Part shown: positions 1-7,237 of the stretch, in pieces
How the letters are laid out: each line of letters starts with the position of its first letter
Numbering within the stretch: position 1 is the stretch's first letter
Assembly: GCA_002396485.1 (NCBI GenBank)
Contig: DGXZ01000080.1
Coordinates: 12,335 to 33,673, forward strand
DNA: 21,339 bases
Direction: 5' to 3'
Source of the DNA: Spartobacteria bacterium UBA5019
GTDB lineage: Bacteria > Verrucomicrobiota > Verrucomicrobiia > Chthoniobacterales > Terrimicrobiaceae
The notes under the pieces: model-generated
Told to the model about the DNA's origin: nothing
Seen by the model: the letters and a program-made list of their open reading frames with translations, nothing else
The model's database searches: none
Program-made: the position numbers and the translations under genes

Positions 1-894
1 CAGATGGACGGCGCGATCCTCGTCGTCAGCGCCGCTGACGGTCCGATGCCTCAGACCCGTGAGCACATTCTTCTCGCCCGTCAGGTCGGCGTGCCTTCGA
101 TCGTTGTTTTCATGAACAAGGTTGACATGGTTGACGACAAAGACCTCCTCGAGCTCGTCGAAATGGAAGTCCGCGAACTCCTCAGCAAATACGAGTTCCC
201 AGGCGACACCATTCCAATCATCAAAGGCAGTGCCCTCAAGGCTCTCGAAGGCAATGCGGAATACGAAAAAGAAATCATCGCCCTCATGGCGGCCGTGGAT
301 GAATACATCCCGCAGCCCGAGCGTCCGAAGGATCTTCCTTTCCTCATGCCCGTCGAAGACGTGTTCAACATCGAAGGTCGCGGCACCGTGGCCACCGGCC
401 GTGTCGAACGTGGTATCCTCAAGAAAATGGAAGAAGTCGAAATCGTTGGTCTTCGCGACACCAAGAAGACAACCGTCACCGACATCGAAATGTTCCGCAA
501 GCTCCTCGACAGCGCCGAAGCCGGCGACAACGTCGGTGTGCTTCTCCGTGGCACCAAGAAAGAAGAAATCGAGCGCGGCCAGGTTATCGCCAAGCCCGGT
601 TCGATCAAGCCCCACACCAAGTTCAAAGCCGAGGTCTATGTCCTCAGCAAAGACGAGGGTGGTCGCCACACTCCGTTCTTCACCAACTACCGCCCGCAAT
701 TCTACTTCCGCACGACCGACGTGACTGGAACTGTGAAATTGCCGGAAGGTGTTGAAATGGTGATGCCCGGTGATAACGTTTCCGTGGAAGTCGAACTCAT
801 CACTCCAATCGCGATGGAAAAAACCATCCGCTTCGCTATCCGCGAAGGCGGCCGCACCGTAGGTGCCGGACGCGTGGGTGATATCATCGCCTAA
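1..894 (+). CDS. tuf: Elongation factor Tu, 5'-truncated by window edge
   Basis: EF-Tu is the GTPase that carries aminoacyl-tRNA to the ribosomal A site in the cytoplasm. The reading frame is open from base 1, so the gene starts upstream of the window. Compared with the usual length of about 394 residues, roughly 97 N-terminal residues are missing, including the P-loop. What remains begins at QMDGAILVVSAADGPMPQTR and contains the NKVD guanine-specificity motif, the SALKALEG stretch, the domain 2 start at GRGTVATGRVERG, and the domain 3 signature GGRHTPFF with a C-terminal REGGRTVGAGRV. The methionine at base 4 is internal, not the start. tRNA-Trp, secE and nusG follow, which is the classical bacterial order. 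Identification is secure from near-universal sequence conservation. Confidence 0.98.
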   Translation, partial: QMDGAILVVSAADGPMPQTREHILLARQVGVPSIVVFMNKVDMVDDKDLLELVEMEVRELLSKYEFPGDTIPIIKGSALKALEGNAEYEKEIIALMAAVDEYIPQPERPKDLPFLMPVEDVFNIEGRGTVATGRVERGILKKMEEVEIVGLRDTKKTTVTDIEMFRKLLDSAEAGDNVGVLLRGTKKEEIERGQVIAKPGSIKPHTKFKAEVYVLSKDEGGRHTPFFTNYRPQFYFRTTDVTGTVKLPEGVEMVMPGDNVSVEVELITPIAMEKTIRFAIREGGRTVGAGRVGDIIA

Positions 895-906
895 CACACC
901 ACAAGC

Positions 907-927
907 GCCCGCCTTAAAAAAGCGGGC
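907..927 (+). other. GC-rich hairpin between tuf and tRNA-Trp
   Basis: GCCCGC at 907-912 pairs with GCGGGC at 922-927 around a 9-nt A-rich loop, 12 nt after the tuf stop. No T-run follows, so it does not look like an ordinary intrinsic terminator. It could shield the tuf 3' end, or mark a processing site between mRNA and tRNA. Role unproven. Confidence 0.45.
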
Positions 928-943
928 CGGAGTCAATTTCCGA

Positions 944-1016
<73 letters not shown>

Positions 1017-1043
1017 TGGCTCCTTTTTAACAACTCAAACCTG

Positions 1044-1259
1044 ATGTTTTCAAAAATCCGCAAGTTCACCTCCGAAGTCCGGGTGGAACTCGGCAAGGCC
1101 CAATGGCCATGGGATCCCAATGAAAAAGGATTCCGCCGATACAAGGAACTCACAGACTCCACAGTGGTCGTATTTGTGGCCATGGTTCTCCTTGGCGGCT
1201 ACATCGCATTCTTCGACTTCATTCTCATCAACGTGGTAGGTTTTTTAACCAGCCCATAA
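1044..1259 (+). CDS. secE: Preprotein translocase subunit SecE
   Basis: SecE is the small essential subunit that clamps SecY in the Sec translocon of the inner membrane. The ATG at 1044 gives 71 residues, typical for single-span bacterial SecE. The N-terminal amphipathic region contains FTSEVRVELGKAQWP, matching the conserved E-x-x-K-V-x-WP helix. It is followed by one membrane span at about residues 40-64. A longer frame opening at 990 is rejected because its ATG lies inside tRNA-Trp. No strong Shine-Dalgarno sequence is visible. nusG follows 22 nt downstream, so the two genes are probably co-transcribed, as is usual. Confidence 0.95.
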   Translation: MFSKIRKFTSEVRVELGKAQWPWDPNEKGFRRYKELTDSTVVVFVAMVLLGGYIAFFDFILINVVGFLTSP

Positions 1260-1281
1260 CCCCCCAAACGGAATTTATAAA

Positions 1282-1845
1282 ATGGCTTTAGCCCCAAAAG
1301 ATCAATGGTTTGTCGTTCATGTCCTCTCCGGACAGGAGCAAAAAGTGAAGGACAACATCGACCGCCGTATCATCACCGATGAAATGTCCGATCTCGTCTT
1401 TGAGGTCCTCATCCCGACCGAGCGCGTTCAGGAAATCAAGCGGGGCAAAAAGACCGAGACGACCCGCAAGTTTTTTCCGGGTTATTTGATCGTCAACATG
1501 CACCTGCTTGATGAGAACAACCAGCTGGTCGAGAAGACCTGGTATTTCATCAAGGACACCGCAGGCGTGCTAGGATTCGCCGGCACGAAAGACCGCCCGA
1601 TTCCCATGCGTCCAAAGGAAGTCGAGGGCCTGCTCGCGCAGATCCGCGACCGCGAGGATACAGTCAAACCAAAAATCCATTTCGAAATCGGCGACAAAGT
1701 CAAAGTGGCCGACGGCCCGTTCCAAAACCAGAACGGCCTCGTCGAGGAGATCGACCCCGAGCGCGGCAAACTCCGCGTATCGGTCAGCATTTTCGGCCGC
1801 GACACCCTCGTGGACCTCGAATACTGGCAGGTCGAAAAAGCCTAA
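1282..1845 (+). CDS. nusG: Transcription termination/antitermination factor NusG
   Basis: NusG binds the RNA polymerase clamp and couples transcription to Rho or to the ribosome. The 187-residue protein has an N-terminal NGN domain (WFVVHVLSGQEQKVKDNI at about residues 9-26, then IPTERVQEIKRGKK and the FFPGYLIV strand). A C-terminal KOW domain spans about residues 133-187 (GDKVKVADGPFQNQNGLVEE, then LRVSVSIFGRDTLVDLEYWQVEK). Length and domain order are normal. It lies 22 nt after secE. Downstream, rplK is expected but is not present: 164 nt later comes rpsA. This suggests that the ancestral string was broken here. Confidence 0.97.
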   Translation: MALAPKDQWFVVHVLSGQEQKVKDNIDRRIITDEMSDLVFEVLIPTERVQEIKRGKKTETTRKFFPGYLIVNMHLLDENNQLVEKTWYFIKDTAGVLGFAGTKDRPIPMRPKEVEGLLAQIRDREDTVKPKIHFEIGDKVKVADGPFQNQNGLVEEIDPERGKLRVSVSIFGRDTLVDLEYWQVEKA

Positions 1846-2009
1846 GTCCTCTCGACTGAAACTTTCCCATCCGGCGGGAAGAAAAGTTTGCCGGAACCAT
1901 AGCCCGGATTCGTCCGGTCGAACCTCGCACGCGGTCGACGTGGCCGCAAACCGCCCTCTCTTTCCTGCTTGAGGCCGGTGGCGAACCAAAACAAGGAACC
2001 ATCAACCAT
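1846..2009 (+). promoter_or_regulatory. nusG-rpsA gap, possible structured rpsA leader
   Basis: This 164-nt gap contains no plausible gene. A stem-loop at 1859-1889 pairs AAACT with AGTTT and TTCCC with GGGAA around a short internal bulge. A second pairing joins CCGGA (1891-1895) to TCCGG (1913-1917). Neither is followed by a T-run, so they are not clear terminators. A good ribosome-binding sequence AAGGA (1993-1997) lies 12 nt before the rpsA ATG. S1 synthesis is autoregulated through leader structure in some bacteria, so a regulatory leader is possible here but unproven. I could not identify a convincing promoter. Confidence 0.35.
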
Positions 2010-3689
2010 ATGTCAGCATTAAAAGAATTGATCGCCAACTCGGTCAAAAACTACCGCGAAGGAAGCATCGTCAAGGGCCATATCCTTGAGATCAGACCAC
2101 GGGAATTCCTCGTGGACATCGGATACAAAAGCGAAGGCGTGATCCCCGCCTCGGAATTCGACGAACCCGAATCCGTTGAACTCGGCGACGAAGTCGAAGT
2201 TCTTCTCGAACGCCTCGAAAATGACGAGGGCATGGTCGTTCTCTCTAAAGAGAAGGCATCCCAGCGCCAGAATTGGGAAAAAATCGTCGGAGTTTTCAAG
2301 GGCGACGGACTCATCAAAGGCAAAGTCCGCAGCGCCGTCAAAGGCGGTCTCACCGTCAACGTGGGCGTGGAGGCATTCCTTCCCGCATCCCAGATCGACA
2401 TCGTGCCTCCAAAGGACCTCCAGCAGTTCGTTGGAAATACCTACGATTTCAAGATCGTCAAAATCAACGAAGACCGCAAAAATGTCGTCCTCAGCCGCCG
2501 CGAGATCATCGAGCAGGAACGCTCGGAGAAACGCCAAGCCTTCCTCGGCGGAGTCACCATCGGCGATAAAATCGTCGGCACGGTCAAAAATATCACCGAC
2601 TTCGGTGCATTCATCGACCTCGACGGCATCGATGGCCTCCTGCATGTCACCGACATGTCCTGGGCCCGCCTCAACCACCCGTCCGAACTCATCAAGGTCG
2701 GTCAGCAACTCACCGTTCAGGTTCTCGACATCAACAAGGACAAGGAGCGCGTCTCCCTCGGCCTCAAGCAGATGCAGTCGAACCCATGGGACAAGATCGA
2801 AGAGCGCTTCCCCGTTGGTCAGAAAGTGTCCGGCAAAGTCACCAACCTCATGCCCTACGGCGCATTCGTTCAGATCGAAGACGGCGTCGAAGGCCTCATC
2901 CACGTGTCCGAACTCTCCTGGACCAAGCGCATCGCGCGTCCATCGGATGTCCTCACACTCGGCCAAGAAGTCGAAGCCCTCGTGCTCGGCGTCAACAAGG
3001 ACGAGCAGAAAATCTCCCTTGGCGTTCGCCAGCTCGAACCAAATCCATGGGACGAGATCGAGCTCCGCTACATGATCGGCAAACAGGTCAAGGGCAAGGT
3101 CCGCAACATGACCGCCTACGGCGCGTTCGTGGAACTCGAGGAAGGCATCGACGGCATGATCCATGTCTCCGACCTCTCCTGGACCCGCAAGATCAATCAT
3201 CCAAGCGAGATGCTCAAAAAAGGCGACGACCTCGAAGCCGTCGTCCTCGACATCGACAAGACCAACCAGCGCATCAGCCTCGGCGTGAAACAAATCGACA
3301 CCGATCCTTGGAAGGAAATCGACGGCCGCTTCCGCATCGGCGATCTCGTCAAGGGCACCATCACGAAACTCACCAACTTCGGCGCCTTCGTCCAACTCCA
3401 GGATGACATCGACGGCCTCGTGCACATCTCGCAGATCAGCGAAGACCGTGTCGAGAAAGTCAAGGACGTGCTCAAAGTCGGTCAGGAGGTCGAAGCCCGC
3501 GTCATCAAGGTGGACAAAGCCGAGCGCCGCATCGGTCTCTCGGTCAAAGCCGCCAACTACAGCGAGGAAGCTCTCCGCAAGGAAGCCGAAACACTCGACA
3601 CCCTGCGTCCAGGCGAAGACATGGTCGGTCTCGACCAAGCCTTCCAGTTCGCGGAAGACGAATATCGTCCCGGAGAATCGAAAAAGTAA
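2010..3689 (+). CDS. rpsA: 30S ribosomal protein S1, six S1 domains
   Basis: S1 binds mRNA on the small ribosomal subunit and helps initiate translation of structured messages. The 559-residue protein matches the usual proteobacterial-type length (about 557) and holds six S1/OB-fold repeats, at about residues 17-85, 103-170, 185-255, 270-340, 357-427 and 442-512. Repeats 3-6 carry the strong RNA-binding signature (for example DFGAFIDLDGIDGLLHVTDM and YGAFVQIEDGVEGLIHVSEL). Repeats 1-2 are the divergent ribosome-docking type. An acidic tail follows the last domain. The start is supported by AAGGA at 1993. The gene stands after nusG, an uncommon neighbour. A 670-codon frame on the opposite strand is a codon-bias shadow. 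Confidence 0.97.
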   Translation: MSALKELIANSVKNYREGSIVKGHILEIRPREFLVDIGYKSEGVIPASEFDEPESVELGDEVEVLLERLENDEGMVVLSKEKASQRQNWEKIVGVFKGDGLIKGKVRSAVKGGLTVNVGVEAFLPASQIDIVPPKDLQQFVGNTYDFKIVKINEDRKNVVLSRREIIEQERSEKRQAFLGGVTIGDKIVGTVKNITDFGAFIDLDGIDGLLHVTDMSWARLNHPSELIKVGQQLTVQVLDINKDKERVSLGLKQMQSNPWDKIEERFPVGQKVSGKVTNLMPYGAFVQIEDGVEGLIHVSELSWTKRIARPSDVLTLGQEVEALVLGVNKDEQKISLGVRQLEPNPWDEIELRYMIGKQVKGKVRNMTAYGAFVELEEGIDGMIHVSDLSWTRKINHPSEMLKKGDDLEAVVLDIDKTNQRISLGVKQIDTDPWKEIDGRFRIGDLVKGTITKLTNFGAFVQLQDDIDGLVHISQISEDRVEKVKDVLKVGQEVEARVIKVDKAERRIGLSVKAANYSEEALRKEAETLDTLRPGEDMVGLDQAFQFAEDEYRPGESKK

Positions 3690-3722
3690 GCCCTCGCGGC
3701 CACTTCCTTCGTATCTTACACG

Positions 3723-4055
3723 ATGAACAATCCTGAAATCACAGCTTACCTGAAGACCCACTGCGGATGGAGCCGCGGCGTGCGTGCGGTTTTTGAAAAA
3801 TATGAACTTCCCTACACGGAGAAGGACATCATTCAAAATCCGAACTACCGCTTCGAGATGGAGCAGCTGAGCGGCCAACCGCTCTCGCCTTGCGTCGTCA
3901 TCAACGGCGCAATGCTCGCAGACATCAGCGGCGAAGAGGTCGAAGCCTACATGCTCGAAAATAGCATTGTCGGCGATGCCTCCAAGTCCACGAGCGTCCC
4001 GCTCAACGCCCCATGCTCGGGCGAAGAGCACGCGGCCATGGTGCAGGTCCGGTAA
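3723..4055 (+). CDS. Glutaredoxin-like protein with CGWS site
   Basis: This is a 110-residue thioredoxin-fold protein of glutaredoxin type. The active-site motif is CGWS at residues 14-17, close to the CGFS/CxxS monothiol form and unlike the dithiol CPYC form. The family's cis-proline appears as SP at residues 55-56, followed by CVVINGAMLADISGEE, matching the glutathione-binding strand and turn. Monothiol glutaredoxins usually bind or transfer Fe-S clusters or act in glutathione-linked redox chemistry; which applies here is not shown. About 25 extra C-terminal residues contain one cysteine (C98). The gene lies 33 nt after rpsA and is closed by a strong terminator at 4074-4113, so it probably ends that transcript. 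Confidence 0.8.
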   Translation: MNNPEITAYLKTHCGWSRGVRAVFEKYELPYTEKDIIQNPNYRFEMEQLSGQPLSPCVVINGAMLADISGEEVEAYMLENSIVGDASKSTSVPLNAPCSGEEHAAMVQVR

Positions 4056-4073
4056 GCAAGAAAATTCAAACCG

Positions 4074-4113
4074 AAAAGACCGCTTCGATGCAAATTCGGA
4101 GCGGTCTTTTTTT
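4074..4113 (+). terminator. Intrinsic terminator after the glutaredoxin gene
   Basis: GACCGCTTCG (4078-4087) pairs with CGGAGCGGTC (4097-4106), with one wobble pair. An upstream A-run (4074-4077) can extend the stem, and an uninterrupted T-run (4107-4113) follows. This is a textbook Rho-independent terminator. It separates the rpsA/glutaredoxin transcript from the downstream J-domain gene. Confidence 0.9.
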
Positions 4114-4145
4114 GTCTCCGCTGATACGCTCGCAAAGCTTCAAAA

Positions 4146-5276
4146 ATGAAAAAGCGCCGCAAAAAAACAACTCCTGCTCCAGAGCCTCGATTTGTGAAGC
4201 TCTCCAGAGACAGGAGGATCATTCTCCTCGATCAGGAGCCGCTTCGCGAGGAGGCGGGCCGAGCTGCGCGGAAAAAAATCGGCGAGATGGAGAAGCTCGC
4301 CAGCTCGCTCGAGGAGTTTGAAAAAACCATCCTCCCCGCCTACACGCGCTGGGAGGAGGAAACGCTAGGCCCCCTTCTGGCCGAGGAACGCCAGCTCAAC
4401 GCCAAGATCGACCACCTCGAGCATTTGCTGAGCACGGCAGGTCTCGAGGCGCTTTTCACAGGGCGTGATCCCTCCGAAATCTATGCCGACATCGCTCGCG
4501 AGCAGCAGGAATGGGAGGAACGCCAGGCCGGCGGCGAGCCTGATCGATCCCAGCCGGAACCTGAACCAGAGCCGGAGGAAGACCCCGACGCACAGAAGGA
4601 ATTCACAGACGAGGAGCGCGAATTCCGCAGCTATGTTCGCTACGCCTGTGGTGAGGACCCGGATTATTTCGACAAGCGGCAATACAAAAAGCTCTTCAAC
4701 GAATACCGGGAGTGGAAACAAAAACGCGAGGAGGATTGCGGCTCCGCGACGAAGAAGAAAGAGGATATCCCCGCCCGCGTGAAGGAACTCTACCGTGTGC
4801 TCGTCCGCCGCCTGCACCCTGATACCGGCAAGGCCCGCAACGATCCGAATACCCAGCGCCTCTGGCACGACCTCCAGGACGCCTACGCCACGATGGATGT
4901 CGAGCGCCTCGAGGTTCTTCTCGCGCTCACCGATCTCCACGAGAGCGGCAGCGCGATCCGCTCCACTCTTTACCATCTCCGCAAGGTCGCAAAGGAAATG
5001 GAACGCACGGTCCGGGATTTGAAAAACCGCTTCCGAGAGGCGCGCTCCTCTCCCGCTTGGCAGTTCTGGCATTCGGACAATCGGCAGAAGGTCGGCACAA
5101 AGATACGAGCCGCAGTCGAAGCCCGCATCCGGGATGCAAAAAATCACATCGCCACCCTCGAGCAGGAAATCAACTTCTGGAAAAAAGATGCCGGAATACG
5201 CGGGCAAAAGGGGCCGAAATCCAAAAGCCGTAAGCCAAAAGAGGAGTCAAGCGATCAGGGGCTCTTCGACTTTTAA
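4146..5276 (+). CDS. J-domain/coiled-coil protein, function unknown
   Basis: The protein has 376 residues. Long charged helices at about residues 30-100 are likely coiled coil. A Pro/Glu-rich linker (about 131-150) and another charged helical stretch (about 151-195) follow. A J-domain-like core comes next: VKELYRVLVRRLHPDTG carries the HPD triad at residues 224-226, followed by a helix-III-like QRLWHDLQDAYATM. HPD is the motif by which J-proteins stimulate Hsp70 ATPase. The first J-domain helix is weak, and no zinc-finger or Gly/Phe region is present, so this would be a class C-like J-protein. More helices (about 265-350) and a lysine-rich tail (about 352-365) follow. The client is unknown. 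It starts 33 nt after a terminator and probably has its own promoter. Confidence 0.75.
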   Translation: MKKRRKKTTPAPEPRFVKLSRDRRIILLDQEPLREEAGRAARKKIGEMEKLASSLEEFEKTILPAYTRWEEETLGPLLAEERQLNAKIDHLEHLLSTAGLEALFTGRDPSEIYADIAREQQEWEERQAGGEPDRSQPEPEPEPEEDPDAQKEFTDEEREFRSYVRYACGEDPDYFDKRQYKKLFNEYREWKQKREEDCGSATKKKEDIPARVKELYRVLVRRLHPDTGKARNDPNTQRLWHDLQDAYATMDVERLEVLLALTDLHESGSAIRSTLYHLRKVAKEMERTVRDLKNRFREARSSPAWQFWHSDNRQKVGTKIRAAVEARIRDAKNHIATLEQEINFWKKDAGIRGQKGPKSKSRKPKEESSDQGLFDF

Positions 5277-5320
5277 ATCTCCGTGCGCTCCGGGCCTGCC
5301 ACCTTTAATTTTCATCAGCC

Positions 5321-5986
5321 ATGACTACCGCCGCCATCCTTGTTGCCGCCGGCTCGAGCGCCCGCATGGGGTTCGATAAACTCACAGCTCCACTTTGTGG
5401 TCGCTCTGTTCTCGAATGGTCGTTGCGGGCCTTTCAAGACTGCCCTGCCATCGACCGTGCCGTGCTGGTGTGCGCAACGCAGCGCATCGCGGAATTCACG
5501 GAACTCGCCGCTGCGTTTCCCAAGTTCCGCGACATCGTCGCTGGCGGAGCCGAGCGCAGCGCCTCTGTGCTCCACGGCTTGCAAGCCCTCGCGTCGAATC
5601 CTCCGGATTTCGTCGCAGTCCATGATGCCGCCCGCCCGCTGGTGACTCCCGCACTTATCGAAAAAATCCTCGCCGCCGCAGAGTCCCATCGTGCCGCCTC
5701 GGCCGCCCATCCGGTCACCGATTCGCTGCACCGCGCGGATGCCGACGGAGCGCTCGCGGAAACCATTCCCCGCGCCAATCTCTTCGCCATGCAAACCCCG
5801 CAGGCCGCCCGCCACGACCTCCTCCTTGCCGCGCTGGAGGCTCATCACGCGGGCGCCACCGATGAAGTCTCCGCGCTCATCGCCAATGGCATTCATCCCG
5901 TCCCCGTTCTTCACGGCGAACCCAATTTCAAGATCACCTTCCCGAGCGATCTCGCGCTGGCCGGGCTTTTTCTTCAAGCACCGTGA
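5321..5986 (+). CDS. ispD: 2-C-methyl-D-erythritol 4-phosphate cytidylyltransferase
   Basis: IspD joins CTP and methylerythritol phosphate to make CDP-methylerythritol in the cytoplasmic MEP isoprenoid pathway. The 221-residue length is typical. The nucleotide-binding loop AAGSSARMGFDK (residues 9-20) supplies the conserved Arg (R15) and Lys (K20). GGAERSASVLHGL (75-87), VHDAARP (100-106), TPQ (159-161) and TDE (180-182) are family signatures. R151 and K204 (in NFKITFPSDLALA) match the substrate-binding Arg and Lys known from E. coli IspD. The stop overlaps the GTG start of the acyltransferase gene (GTGA), so the two genes are probably translationally coupled. Confidence 0.95.
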   Translation: MTTAAILVAAGSSARMGFDKLTAPLCGRSVLEWSLRAFQDCPAIDRAVLVCATQRIAEFTELAAAFPKFRDIVAGGAERSASVLHGLQALASNPPDFVAVHDAARPLVTPALIEKILAAAESHRAASAAHPVTDSLHRADADGALAETIPRANLFAMQTPQAARHDLLLAALEAHHAGATDEVSALIANGIHPVPVLHGEPNFKITFPSDLALAGLFLQAP

Positions 5987-6999
5987 GCGCTGAAAATTCC
6001 ACACCCGAAACTCCACAGGCGAGCGTGTCAGGCCTCAAACGCCTACGCTACCAACTCGAATTTCTCGGGCTCAAATTTGTCGAAGCCTTCGTGCCGCTCC
6101 TGCCCTACGGCGCACTCCGGCCACTTGCCAATGCGCTCGGATTCGTTTTCTTTCACTTGGATTCCCGCAGCCGCGCCGTAGCAATTGAAAATTTGCGCGT
6201 CGCTCTCGGCTCCGCCCACACCCCCGCCGAGCGTGCGCGCATCGCCCGCAAGTCGTGCCAGAACTTCGCCAGAACCATGCTCTGCCTTTTCTGGTCGTCG
6301 AATCTGACTCCAGAAAATTACCAGAACTACATTCGAGTTGAGGGCCTCGACAACCATCCCATCCACCGCGACAAGAATGCGCCGGGCGTTTATTTCCTCA
6401 CACACTTCTCCAATTTCGAGTGGATCAGCCTTGCCAGTTCCTTCGCCGTCACGCCGGGATTGGTCATCACCCAGACTTTTAAAAATCCATCGCTCGGTCC
6501 CATTTTCGACAGCCTGCGGGCCAGAGGCGGCCACACGATCATTCCCCCCTCGCGCGCGCTCATTCGCATGATCAAACTCCTGCGTGCGGGAGGAAAAGTC
6601 GGCGCCGCCGCCGATCTCAGCATCCATCCCAAACACGGGGCCGTGCCGGTCCGCTGCTTCGGCCTCTGGACCTCCATGAGCCCGATCGCCGGCATCCTCT
6701 CCGAGCGCGGCGGCGCAGGTCTCGTCCCAAGCCAGATTTTTCCCGAACCCGATGGACGCTTCCGCCTCGTCTACCACCCACCGCTTGTCTTGCCTCCGGA
6801 TGCCACCCACCAGCAAATCGCACAAGCCTGCTGGGATATCATGGAACCCATGATCGCCAAAAATCCCGAACTCTGGCTATGGAGCTACAAGCAGTGGAGA
6901 TACAGACCCTCCACCGCCCCAGAGGGCCAATACCCCTTCTACGCAAACGCCACAAAACGCTTCGACGAAATCCTCGAGGGACAACCTCCATCCCGCTAA
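5983..6999 (+). CDS. LpxL/HtrB-family lipid A (KDO2-lipid) acyltransferase
   Basis: Members of this inner-membrane family transfer fatty acyl chains onto lipid A precursors. The 338-residue protein has the family H-x4-E catalytic motif at H141 to E146 (HFSNFE), a DLSIHPKHGAVPVRCFG segment at about 211-227, and the C-terminal signature NPELWLWSYKQWRYRP. A hydrophobic stretch at about 35-58 is the likely membrane association region. The start is GTG at 5983, overlapping the ispD stop by 4 nt. Which acyl position and chain it uses cannot be read from sequence. Oddly, the last codons (EGQPPSR and stop) coincide with a truncated copy of the REP repeat found just downstream, so the natural C-terminus appears to have been replaced or extended by repeat DNA. 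Confidence 0.88.
   Translation: MSAENSTPETPQASVSGLKRLRYQLEFLGLKFVEAFVPLLPYGALRPLANALGFVFFHLDSRSRAVAIENLRVALGSAHTPAERARIARKSCQNFARTMLCLFWSSNLTPENYQNYIRVEGLDNHPIHRDKNAPGVYFLTHFSNFEWISLASSFAVTPGLVITQTFKNPSLGPIFDSLRARGGHTIIPPSRALIRMIKLLRAGGKVGAAADLSIHPKHGAVPVRCFGLWTSMSPIAGILSERGGAGLVPSQIFPEPDGRFRLVYHPPLVLPPDATHQQIAQACWDIMEPMIAKNPELWLWSYKQWRYRPSTAPEGQYPFYANATKRFDEILEGQPPSR
6976..6989 (+). repeat. Truncated REP forming the acyltransferase gene's 3' end
   Basis: The 14 bases GAGGGACAACCTCC are identical to the left part of the REP at 7019-7032, only about 43 nt downstream. The right arm of the hairpin is missing. In the coding frame it reads E-G-Q-P-P. A complete REP in that frame would read EGQPPACP and then TAG. 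Confidence 0.65.
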
Positions 7000-7015
7000 A
7001 TCGCGCCTCCAACCT

Positions 7016-7150
7016 TGGGAGGGACAACCTCCGGCTTGTCCCTAGACTGTATCGCGAGGCAACCACGCCGAGCCGTCCCCACCAAGCCGCGCGCCGACGC
7101 CGCTTCGCGGCTGAAAAGCGGGGCATGCCGGAGGATGCCCCTCCCAAAAT
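7016..7150 (+). repeat. BIME-like repeat, copy 1
   Basis: The left REP has foot GGGA (7017-7020), stem GGGACAA (7021-7027) with TTGTCCC (7036-7042), and loop CCTCCGGC. The right REP is inverted: stem GGGGCAT (7120-7126) with ATGCCCC (7135-7141), loop GCCGGAGG, foot TCCC (7142-7145). The two loops are exact reverse complements. A central hairpin joins AGCCGCG (7085-7091) to CGCGGCT (7106-7112). The copy begins 17 nt after the acyltransferase stop. Confidence 0.9.
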
Positions 7151-7157
7151 ACGCTTT

Positions 7158-7189
7158 CGACCTTGGAAGTCCCAAGATTGTATCCCTCC
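7158..7189 (+). repeat. Decayed REP-like fragment
   Basis: This stretch resembles the outer part of the repeat: an ACCTTGG lead-in, AAGTCCC, then AAGATTGTA, the last being shared with the solitary REP at 20460. CTTGG and CCAAG (7162-7176) can form a small hairpin. The hairpin arms of a true REP are no longer intact. It lies between copy 1 and the transposase gene, and the remaining 7190-7237 holds nothing else I can identify except the transposase ribosome-binding site. Confidence 0.4.
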
Positions 7190-7237
7190 AAAAAAATATG
7201 TTGAACACATGCGCTGATTGAACGAAGGCGTCACCCC

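Noticed and set aside
907..927. tuf hairpin as an intrinsic terminator
   Set aside because: The stem is good but no T-run follows, so it is listed only as a hairpin.
2019..4031. 670-codon open frame on the minus strand across rpsA
   Set aside because: It is antisense to a fully conserved six-domain S1 protein. The translation is low-complexity, rich in Asp/Phe/Val, and matches no family. It is a codon-bias shadow.
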